Of a DNA stretch of 64,000 nucleotides, positions 32,253-41,690 are shown in pieces. A program made the position numbers and the translations under genes. The DNA is from Malurus cyaneus samueli (Eukaryota; Chordata; Aves; Passeriformes; Maluridae). The stretch's first letter is position 1. Each line of letters starts with the position of its first letter. The DNA lies in assembly GCA_009741485.1 (NCBI GenBank), contig CM019217.1, forward strand, positions 45,232,873 to 45,296,872. The letters are read 5' to 3'. The notes below the pieces were generated by a model, which saw only the letters and a program-made list of their open reading frames with translations, was not told the DNA's origin and searched no databases.

Positions 32253-35200
32253 GCTGTTGTTGTTTTGTTTTATTTTAATTTCATTCAGGCTTTCAAAGGA
32301 AAAACAGTCAACTCAGGTGTACCACCAGGTACCTGATACGTTTGTAGTGCACCATCCTAGAACCTTGCTCAGATTCTGCTGAAAATTTCCTTCTACTCCC
32401 CAAATAATTTGGATACCAAGATTTGGTAGTCCAAGTGTGTGCAGAAGCTCATATTTTTCAGATACAAAGAGGAAACAACCAAAAGGTGCCTATAAGAGGA
32501 ATCATTGAATCTCCATAGCACATGGATGTGAATCTGCCCTCTTTCTACTTCAAAGGATTGGCATCTTTCACACAACAGGCCACGAGCTTATGAAGTGCAG
32601 CACCGTGAAAAGCAGGATGAAGAATCCTCATTTTCGATCTGTATGACCACACGGAACACTTCAGTGCACGCTAGCCACCCATGTATCTCAGCAATGACTG
32701 CTCAAATTACACCTTGAAGAGAAAGTAGAGCCAGAGAGTATGACTCCTACATTGAACAGGCTGCACATCTAAACACAGTAATTAAGGTATTGTGCAACCT
32801 CTCTGGTACTTAAGTACCTATAATAATTATGCACCAGGAAAGTAAGCCCAACACATGTTCACAATATTCTCCCAGCATACGGATTGTTTACACATTCGAG
32901 TTCCCATCTCATCTTCTTGGTAGCTTAGGAGAAGCAGAAGCTGAATATGAGACCACTGATGATTCCACTTAATTCAAAGTAATAAACCACAAATAAGAGC
33001 AGTTCCTGCTGAAACAACCCGAGCTTGCCCACAGACCTGAGGTTCTTCAAATAAGACAGCCTCTCCTCAGGGGATACTTGGTAAGCTATGACCAAACCCC
33101 TGCGAGATGAACACTGAGTATTTTGAATTTCCACAGCGGTAATGCCATGAGCCTGAGCCACAAGATTATACAGAAGCAGGAGGAAACCCTTCCTGGAGAA
33201 GTGGCCTCTGAAGAGATGGTAAAGAGATGAACCCATGCCATGCTAAAAAATGTGCCTGTTGTTTGGAGGAACATGGCTTTTTCTGGGCTAATATTCCATG
33301 TAAGTTTGGGCTTAATTGTGAAGTCTGGAGGTCAAAGATACATTTATACTTACCCATCTCTTCAGTCTCTTGGTTATTAGGAAGGAAGGGGAATATTTAT
33401 GTTGTCTGGGTTCTCACATTCTTGCCACCATTATTATTATATACAAAATAGGAAAGGAAGGATTTCATTCTGATTTTCTCTGTTCATTGTTGCTGTTTGT
33501 GACATCAGGGGCGAGCTGGAGGAAACATATTGCCATATTTCATCAATTTGGTGAATTCAGGAACATCTCAAGTCCCTGGGACTCTGTGATGGCTGCCACC
33601 ACTCTCTTTGCTGTCTGCATGTTCCATGCTATATTCTGCCTCGAAAGCAAGCTGGATTGGCCACACAGAGAGGATGCAAAGTGTCCCAGACAAATCCAGA
33701 TAAACTACCAAATTTGGGAATGCCTCATGGAGCCCAGCCCACATTCCAGAACTTGTTGAGGTGCACTCCTCTTGACTCATAGCGCGAAGTTGACAAACTA
33801 CCCACAAAGGGCTCTGAATTCTCTCTAATTAATTAGCCACAGGAAAACCTCAGAGAAGAGAGAAGGGAGCAATTTAACACAGCTCTCAGAATGACACAGG
33901 ATGCTGAAATGCTGAAGAGTTAACCTGTGCCTTCTCCTCACCAAACTGCCCCTTAACAAGGTGTCCCAGAGGCCATCCCTTTGAAGAGGAAGGTCCCTGC
34001 TCCAGAGCAGATGGTGATTCTGTGGTTAGTTTTGAGACTAAGTCATGAGAAGTCATGAGAATTACTTCCTTCCAGCCTCGCAGGTTTTATACTGTAGATG
34101 ACACAAACAAACAGCATTACTCAGTGGAAGGCTTCCCACCATCTTCCATGGCAATTGAGAGGGGCCTCATCCTACTGCTCATCTTCCTGAGATGCCACTG
34201 CTGAGGAATGGTCTGGCTGTCCCTTTGCTTCTCCAAATCCCTTTTGATGTCTTAAGGTCCAGGATTTACATTACAACATCTTGTGTGCAAGACTCCTTTC
34301 TTCTGCCTCCTGCCTCCACCCCATGGCTTTATTCATGACACTAGTTTGGGACACAACAGAAGAGTTTTTCTCAAACAATTCTGCATTCATGGTCATCTTT
34401 GATCACATCACCCTATTCGGCTGGTATTTCCCCCAAATACATCTGCTTACAGGGTTTGAGAATAGTTTAAGTCCGCTGAGTGAAGAGGAAATATTAAAAT
34501 GAGGGGAATTCCTCCTCTCCCCTTCAGCCTGTCTCTAGTGTGTGAGTCCACCTCATTCTGGGCTTTCATTTGTAACCATCTGTGACATTTAAGAAAAAGC
34601 TGAATGAATTCATCATCACAACATGGTGTGCAGCAAAGAGTTTGTAATTTCCCAGTCATTTACTTAAATTACTATTGAATAAGTGAATTAAACTAAATTA
34701 CAATGGGGAGAAATGAGAAAAAGGCCTTGTTGTCTTTGATTTCAATACTCCACCTAAGTGCCAAATTTACTACCTCATTACATCTTCTGATGTGCTCAAG
34801 AAACAGGAAGGAGAGTGATGTGCACAGGCTTTAATCACTTACCTAATCAAACTTTCTGCTGCTTTTGGAGTGGGAAGGCTGGGAAAGAAAAGATACATTT
34901 TCTCCTCCCAAAGCTGCACTGCTAAAATGTCATTTGGTATACACGTCCCTCCTGCCCTAGACCATCCTTCTGCCGCCCAGCCTCTTCTCCGTGGCTGTGT
35001 AAGTCATCGCTTGGCACATTGTCCTGCCGTGGTGAGGACAGACATCTGTCTGTGCCTTGGCTGCTCTGTGGAACCAGCCTAGAGAGGAAAAGGCACCAGG
35101 ACAGATGTGGCCTTGCTGTCGGGGCTGTGAGTATAAACCTTGTAAGACATGGCTTGGTGTGGAAATGGAGAACTGCAGCTAACCCACCACGGAACAAACA

Positions 35201-36837
35201 GCATCAGGCCTGAGAAGGCAGCGTCTTCACTCTGGGTGGTTTCTTCTACATTTCCTGTGTACAACCCACTGATTGATTCCTCTGTCTGACTGGTAGCACT
35301 CTGATTCTCCTTCTGTCACTCAGATTCTTCTTCTGTCCTGACTCGCAGCAGCTGTGTGGACACCCCGCAGGTTTAACGCTTGCTGGTGGATTATTCCCAA
35401 CCATTGCCAATGTCTTGCTCCAAGCCAACCTAATTTCAGCTGCCTTTCCACAGACTTCTGCAATTGTGTAGTGAAGCTTAAAGGGCCAAATTGAAAGGGC
35501 ACAATTGCTTGTCCCAGAGCCCTCTTGTGGCAATGAGGGAGAGCCAAGGAAAGGCCCTTGCCTCCCTGAAAAACAAGAGGATTTTGGGAGGTGCCCTGGA
35601 TGGGTTTTGCCATCCTGCAGTGGCACACCAAGGGCTGAACTCAGAGCTGACCTCAGCAGACACGTTTTTGCTTGGCTGGAGCAGAAATGTTTGCACCAGA
35701 GGTTGGATGATTCAAGACCCGAAACAGTCTTCTGTTCTGGGTATCTGCTGCCGCCCCTTTCTTGGCTTGACAGGGAAGATGTTCAAGTTGATGCTGCTAA
35801 TGCCTTTTCATGGCTTCACATTAGAAAGGGTGAAGCAATCCAGTAATTTTGAATGGGTTGGGAGCTCAAAGAGGCTCATAAATTTTAACAGAAATGTCTC
35901 ATCTGCTAAACATGGATTTGTTGCATTTCTAGGTTGACTTATGTGTCAGCACTACCAACCAGGACTCAGAGTTTACTTCCACCAGAGAATAACCTAAACT
36001 GCATCCAAGATTTTCACTCAGAGCTTTCCTGTGGACTGAGATGTGGCATCCCATATTTCAGGTAAAAAAAAGATCCAAGACACTGACATTAGGCCCTGGA
36101 GCTGGTACAAGAGGAATATCATAGAGAGGCACAAGTGATGTCACTGAGAGCATCCTACTGCTCTGCACCATGCCCAGGAGCCTCGCAGGATTGGTTCTCA
36201 AGGAAGGTATCAATTCACAGCTCTTCCCCACCTCAAGACACAGGACTGCATCTTGCTTTTTTTTGCACCTTACACAAAAGTGGCTGTGGGTTTTTTGAGG
36301 TTTATTATTGCTGTCATAAGAGGCAAAATTCTCCATTGCCAGGCAAATAAATCAGGCAACAGCTTACAACACACCTTTTGCCCAAAACCACAAAATGTCA
36401 GTGTCACTGGCATTCATGCTCTACCTCATTTTCATATCTATGTAATGCCAGTCAAGAAAAAAATCTTCTTTATCACAGTGGTCCAGAAAAAAAAGCATGT
36501 GATCAAAAATACCCTCACAGCTGAAGTACCACAAACCTGCCATTTTTGTACACAGAACAGTTTGATCTGCCAGGAAAGGTGCACACAGCACAAGCTGCCA
36601 TCCCTTGGTTCTGAAGAAATCCCCTCACAGGAAGACCAGAATCTTCAGCTGGAGCCAAAGACAAACACTGTTTGGTCTTGACTCAAAAAGTCCACAGGAC
36701 AAAGTGTCCTTCAAGGTGTCCTGTATTGGTGTGGTTTGCCTGTGAATATTTAAATACCTGTGCTGTTAAAGATGCAGGTTTGCATTTATTTCTGTTGTAC
36801 TGTGATTTTTTAAATAGGATTATTGTGATTTTATTTT

Positions 36838-36900
36838 GCAGGATTGGAGAGATGTAAAGACATCCTTAGTTTATTTAGTCCAACCTCTGTAAGCCAGAGG
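36838..36900 (-). mobile_element. Possible CR1 3' end remnant, antisense
   Basis: GCAGGATTGGAGAGATGTAA, then TTTAGTCCAACCTCTGTAAG resembles the reverse complement of a CR1 3' terminus (pattern 'GGATTGGAAAAGATC...AGTCCAACC'). It is short and diverged. It could be the 3' end of the same ancient antisense copy recognised from 37118 onward, with an internal deletion. Confidence 0.4.
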
Positions 36901-37117
36901 AATCCCATCATTATCTGATCTTGGGAGCAGGGAAATTTTATTTTTAATGGAGATAAGAGGATAAATTTTCCAGGCAACACATTACATTCTTCCACTTGAA
37001 TGATAGTTTCTCTTTCTTTTGACTCTTGAAGAGTACTAACTAGGAAGATAGGAAGACAGACATCAATGCTGTTAGTGCATCTGAGTCCAGCCTTGATTTT
37101 CACAATAGGATTACAGT

Positions 37118-37560
37118 GACAGCTCACATTCAGTCCGTGCTCTTCTACAACCCCCACGTTTTTCTGAAGTACTGCTCACACAGTTATTTCCAATTCATAT
37201 AAAGATCATAGCTCACATGCTCACAAGCTTTTTAATTCTGTCCAGCTAGCATGGCATTGGGAATTCAACTTCTTCTGCAGTGCAAAGTGCTCACCTGCCT
37301 TTTATCAAACATTATCTCACTGATTCAGGACCTTCTCTCCCGTTCAACAGATCGTGCTGAATTCCTGATCATTGCTGTCAAAGTTCTTGTAATTTGGCCC
37401 CACAAATTAAATAGCATGCCACCTGCTACTTAATATGTCCAATCTATTAACAGAAGTTCGAAATTGTGATTAGACTGTGACATCCCTTGAAGACGGATCT
37501 CTAAAGCCCTTCCAGTTTGATAGTTAGCAGCAAACTTCTGGTAACTACTCTTTTATTTTT
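37118..37560 (-). mobile_element. Ancient L3-like CR1 fragment, antisense (RT region)
   Basis: On the plus strand the landmark order follows the antisense of the old CR1 group: AGCTCACATTCAGTCCGTGC, CTACAACCCCCACGTTTTTC, TGAAGTACTGCTC, later CAGATCGTGCTGAATTCCTG, TTCTTGTAATTTGGCCCCAC and finally GCCCTTCCAGTTTGATAGTT ending GGTAACTACTCTTTTA. Substitutions are many and no frame survives. A younger sense CR1 begins about 40 bp to the right. Confidence 0.6.
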
Positions 37561-37598
37561 CTAATGAAGAGACGTAAGGAATGCATGTTCAATAAGAA

Positions 37599-37904
37599 GT
37601 GGCTTTGTGTTTGTCTAGTTTAGAGAAAAGAAGGCTGGAGGGGGACCTCATTGCTCTCTACAACTTCCTGAGGTGGGAAAATGGAAAGGGAGGTGCTGAG
37701 CTCTTTTGTCTGGTACCCAGCGACAGGAAATATGGGAATGGCTCAGTGCTGCATCAAGGGAGGTTCAGACTGGATTTTAGGAAGCATTTCCTTACCAAGA
37801 CAGCTGCCAAACACTGGAACAGGCTTCCACAAGAGGTAGTCAATGCCCCAAGTCTGTCAGTGGTTAAGAGGCATTTGAACAATGACCTTAACAACATGCT
37901 TTAG
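37599..37904 (+). pseudogene. CR1 ORF2 C-terminal fragment, frame still open
   Basis: A 101-codon open frame whose residues from about position 8 onward match the end of CR1 ORF2p: EKRRLEGDLIALYNFLR, SDRKYGNGSVLHQGRFRLDF, RKHFLTKTAAKHWNRLPQEV and a C-terminal KRHLNNDLNNML. CR1 ORF2p is an endonuclease/reverse transcriptase of about 900-1000 residues. Only the C-terminal tail beyond the RT fingers and palm is here, so the copy is 5'-truncated and inactive. The first seven or so residues come from the left flank and the ATG is fortuitous. Absence of stops over about 290 bp implies a younger insertion than the other CR1 pieces in the window. No host gene is indicated. Confidence 0.88.
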
Positions 37905-38000
37905 TTTTTGGTCAGCCCTGAAGTGGTTGGCCCAGATGATCATTGCAGGCCACTTCAAACTGACCTAGTCTGTTCTGTTCTAGTCTAGTCTATGCTATTC
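37600..38000 (+). mobile_element. CR1 LINE 3' end, sense, with TTCTA-like tail
   Basis: 5'-truncated CR1 comprising the ORF2 end, a short 3' UTR (TTGGTCAGCCCTGAAGTGG, then GGCCCAGATGATCATTGCAG and CCACTTCAAACTGACC) and a 3' tail at about 37966-38000 built from TCTGT/TCTAG/TCTAT variants ending GCTATTC. The UTR and pentameric tail match the passerine-type CR1 ending (GATGATCATTGTAGGTCCCTTCC... followed by TTCTA repeats) rather than the chicken ATTCTATG octamer. Subfamily assignment would need a database comparison. Confidence 0.88.
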
Positions 38001-38004
38001 GACA

Positions 38005-39605
38005 CTACTCTATTTTTAACAATAGTCTAACCTGTGCTGTCATTCCTGACTTGATCCTGAGACTGTCACCTGGGGCAGCATCAAAACATCTTCTATCAAG
38101 GCATATCACACTTATGATGTGCCCTGATTTAAAGGGCAGCTGACCTACTGCAGGAGAAAGTTTGGTTAACTCGATATAATCTCCCAAACTAGCCACAAAC
38201 GTATTGGCAGCACCAAAATGTTTCCACAGAATTCTGGTTTCATGCAGCATTTGCCGGTGATAGTTGATAGTCTGTTGATAGGCTTTTGATAGTCAGACTG
38301 ATTTTCAGAGAATGCTTTGGTGGAAGTAAAGGTTTGGATCTTGACCCTGTCCATTTTATAGGAGAGAAACACATTATGTGTTTGTTGCCTACATGTAATC
38401 TACTCCCTCTCACTCTCCGTCTCGGAGGCCACCAACAAGAATGTCCCCACAGAAAGGTGTGCAGCTCTCCTGTGCAACATCTGTGCCACTGCAGGCCAGC
38501 AATCAGCACAGTACCTCCCATCCCAACATTCTTCAACCTCACGACAAAACCCACCAAGAAAATATGCCTGAAAAGAAATGTAAGCTTGGTTATTTTCTCA
38601 TGCTGCACCATTTAAAGGCAAAACGATTTTCCTTTCCCGTAACAGATGGAAATAATTCCTATGGTTTCCATCTGTTAGTGAGTGATACTGCCCTGATAAT
38701 GCACAAAACCACTCCAAGACAGAGGCATCAATTGCACTGGGAAGCACTTCTTAGGAAATAAAAATAAAAAATGTTTCCCATTTTTACGATATAATTAGAG
38801 CATGAGGGGAAGTGGTTTCTACTCCTGTTCTATGAATTAGATTTTTCCATTTGCTGCTAGGTTCACAGAGGCTTGGGAAGCTGTTAACATTCAGATAACT
38901 AAAAAGACAGTAATTCCAACTTGATTCAATCTGATGGCTTATTGTCAGAGAAGAAGAAGGGAGAAGCTGCTTAGAGCTTTCCCAGATGCTGAGCTGCCAT
39001 TTTTCCTGCAGGACACCCACCTATTTTGAAACCTTTATGACAACGGTTTCAGATTTTTGCAATAACAAACCAAGGACAAATCAAGCCGTTGGCCAGTGTT
39101 TAAACACTCCAGACTCTCTTCTGAAAATTTCAGCTACCTGGTTATACTTTAATTCCATCTGCTCCAGCTTGTGGTGTTACTGAAGACTGTCAAAGATTTG
39201 CCAGCCAAATCTACATGGAGAATTGGAGAAGTAAGTTCTTTCTGTGCACTTGAGCACAGAGGTCTCACAGCAGTTTATACATCCACCTATTTATTTTTTT
39301 TTATTTTTTTCACCACCTTCCTTAGAAACTGCAGCACAAACCTTGGAAGTTTTTGTTTTTTAGCTGAGGAAAGGCAGATTTTCCCACAACCTCTCTTTCA
39401 GAAATAGCCAGGTTTGTTTTGACTGAAAAAACAATCATACCAAGGCAGAGGGTGACACTGAGAATTCTACTTTTGATATTTTGACCAAGTTAGAAGCAAG
39501 CAGAATAGTTTTTTGTGTGAAGCACCAGATAATCACAATAAGAGACACTGCACCCAGTGCAGCTATGATACAGCTGTAATACAGTAAATTCCCACATAGC
39601 TTGCC
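38005..39605. other. Unique noncoding sequence, no gene recognised
   Basis: Opposite-strand frames of 123 codons (minus 38240-38611) and 109 codons (plus 38286-38615) overlap and have no domain. A T-rich tract lies at 39290-39310. No repeat recognised up to the LTR edge. Confidence 0.5.
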
Positions 39606-39611
39606 ATTCCA

Positions 39612-41138
39612 GAGTGATTTAATTCATTACCAATCAAATTAGAGCAGAATAATGAAAAATAAAACCGAATCTTAAGAAACATCTTCCCTCAAAACCTTTC
39701 AACTTTATTCCTGATTCTCTACCTCATCCCCGCAGTGGCACAGGGGGTCGAGAATGGGGGCTGCAGTCAGTTCATCACAGATTGTCTCTGCTGCTCCTTC
39801 CTTCTCACTGGGAGGACTCCTCACAGTTTTCCTCTGCTCTAGCAGATGTGGGTTCTCACCACAGGCTGGAGTTCTCCAGGACCTGCTCCAATCCCTTCTA
39901 TGGGATGTAGTTCTTCAGGAACAGACTTCTCCAACATTGGTCCCCTGAAGGGTCACAAGACCTGACCACAAACCTGCTCCAGTGTGGGCTCCTCCCTCCA
40001 TGGGGTCACAGGTCCTCTTTGGCCGGGAGCCAAATTCCATGTGGATTTCCCACAGGGTCACAGCCTCCTCTGGACATGGACCTGTTCCAGCAAGGGTCCT
40101 CCAGGAGCTGCAGGGAGACAGCTCCTTCACCATGGGCTGCAGGGAGACAGCTCCTTCACCATGGGCTGCAGGGACACAGCTCCTTCACCATGGGCTGCAG
40201 GGACACAGCTCCTTCCCCATGGCTGCGGGGACACAGTTCCTTCACCATGGCTGCAGGGAACAGCTCCTTCACCATGGCTGTGGGGACACAGCTCCTTCAC
40301 CATGGCGTGGGGACACAGCTCCTTCACCATGGCTGCAGGACACAGCTCCTTCACCATGGCTGCTGGGGACACAGCTCCTTCACCATGGCTGGGGGACACA
40401 GCTCCTTCACCATGGCTGTGGGGACACAGCTCCTTCACCATGGCTGCAGGGACACAGCTCCTTCACCATGGCTGCAGGGACACAGCTCCTTCCCCATGGC
40501 TGCAGGGACACAGCTCCTTCACCATGGGCTGCAGGGACACAGCTCCTTCACCATGGGCTGTGGGGAGACAGCTCCTTCACCATGGGCTGTGGGGACACAG
40601 CTCCTTCACCATGGGCTGCAGGGACACAGCTCTTCACCATGGGCTGCAGGGACACAGCTCCTTCACCATGGGCTGCAGGGACACAGCTCCTTCACCATGG
40701 GCTGCAGGGACACAGCTCTTCACCTGGGCTGCAGGGACACAGCTCCTTCCCCATGGCTGCAGGGACACAGCTCCTTCACTGGCTGCAGGGACACAGCTCC
40801 TTCACCATGGGCTGCAGGGAAACCTCAGCTCCAGCACCTGGAGCACCTCCTGCCCCTCTCATTCTGCACGGGCCTGGGTTTCTGCAGGGCTGTTCCTCTC
40901 ACGTATCCTCACTCCTCTCTCTGCTGCTGCTCTGCAGAAGTTTTTCTCCCATTCTTAAATAGGGTATCTCAGAATCACTCCCAGCATCACTGATGGGCTC
41001 AACCTTGGGCAGCAGCGGGTCTGTCCTGGAACCGGCTGGCATTGGCTATATTGGACACAGGCAAAGTTTCTGGCAGCTTCTCAAGAACCACCCTGCAGTC
41101 CCCTGTCACTGCCAAAACCTGACCATAAAAAACAAACA
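39612..41138 (-). mobile_element. Endogenous retrovirus LTR, antisense (probably ERVL-type), apparently solo
   Basis: The outer parts match an avian LTR I recognise. Its 5' end lies on the right: CCAAAACCTGACCATAAAA to AACAAACA at 41112-41138, preceded by ATTGGCTATATTGGACACAG, GCAAAGTTTCTGGCAGCTTC and AACCGGCTGGCATTGG. Its 3' part lies on the left: TTCATTACCAATCAAATTAG, ATAATGAAAAATAAAACC near 39625-39665. On the minus strand a TATTTAA box-like motif lies near 40955-40962 and an AATAAA near 39704-39709. No gag, pol or env similarity flanks it, so I read it as a solo LTR. The left 3' terminus is not recognisable, so truncation is possible. The middle is expanded by a minisatellite. Class III (ERVL) assignment is from memory and uncertain. 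Confidence 0.75.
40116..40820. repeat. LTR-internal minisatellite, about 25 units of 27-29 bp
   Basis: Tandem units of the form GGGCTGCAGGGACACAGCTC followed by CTTCACCAT, 29 bp when complete. Variants lose one G (28 bp) or one or more bases elsewhere (for example AGCTCTTCACC near 40630 and 40715). I count 25 copies of the AGCTCYTTC core. Most units contain a PstI-type CTGCAG and an NcoI-type CCATGG. The array sits where related LTRs carry only a few degenerate CTGCAG...CCATGG repeats, so this copy looks expanded. Units at the left and right ends share CCATGGGCTGCAG forms, whereas the middle has CCATGGCTG forms, suggesting several expansion steps. Confidence 0.95.
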
Positions 41139-41634
41139 TGCTCTTTGTGGAGCTGTTGATACCTTTTTCCTTTGAAAAGATACAAAATATCTTTCAAGTA
41201 ATTTGTTCTCAATTTTTCCGAAGTGGGGATTTAGTGAGAACGAATTTTAAAGACAGTTCAGCTTGCAGTGATCAAAGGTTGCTGCATGACCCCCCCACTG
41301 CATTTGGAGTTCATGGCAGCCTCAAAGGATCACAAAACATGTAGGCACCACTGGGACATGCCCTGTTCGCTTTGTGCACATGTGGGCAAGATCTGATCCA
41401 CTTTACTGGGAAACAGTTGCTGAAGTGTGCCTTCAGCCTCTGCCAGCGGGGACCCAGTGTCCCATCTGCTCATGAAGTTCAGTCTGTCTTCAGATGCACT
41501 ACTTTTTCATCACCTGCTCTTTCGTCATTGCCATTTCCATCAGCAATTTCCAGCCTTTCCAGGGAGCTATTGGATCTGTTTGCCATCTGTGCTTTTTCTT
41601 CCCCTGAGAACACTTGGACAAGGTTTCATTTACC

Positions 41635-41690
41635 GTTTTTTGTTTGGTTTTTTTTGTTTTTTTTTTTTGTTTTTTTTTTTTTTTTTTTTT
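41635..41690. repeat. T-rich tract with pure T21
   Basis: Interrupted T runs ending in 21 consecutive T (41670-41690). It could be an antisense poly(A) tail, but no LINE or SINE body is recognised to its right. Confidence 0.93.

Larger units (their letters stand above)
30800..36830. other. Unique noncoding sequence, no gene recognised
   Basis: The longest frames are 148 codons (plus 35491-35937), 142 codons (plus 36253-36681) and 129 codons (plus 33370-33759). None has a recognisable domain. AT-rich blocks at 31140-31270 (TCTAATTGTTGCC, TTGCTAATTGCCAC) and 33815-33840 (CTAATTAATTAGCC) could be regulatory. A 10-bp tandem duplication (AGTCATGAGA twice) lies near 34043. Confidence 0.55.

Noticed and set aside
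34560..34610. Possible CR1 3' fragment (CATTTAAGAAAAAGCTGAATGAATTCAT)
   Set aside because: One phrase only, with no collinear continuation.
38345..38375. Possible antisense MIR (CCATTTTATAGGAGAGAAAC)
   Set aside because: Only a single partial core match without the neighbouring MIR landmarks.
41635..41690. T-rich tract read as the poly(A) tail of a reversed retroposon
   Set aside because: No LINE, SINE or processed-pseudogene body could be recognised to its right.
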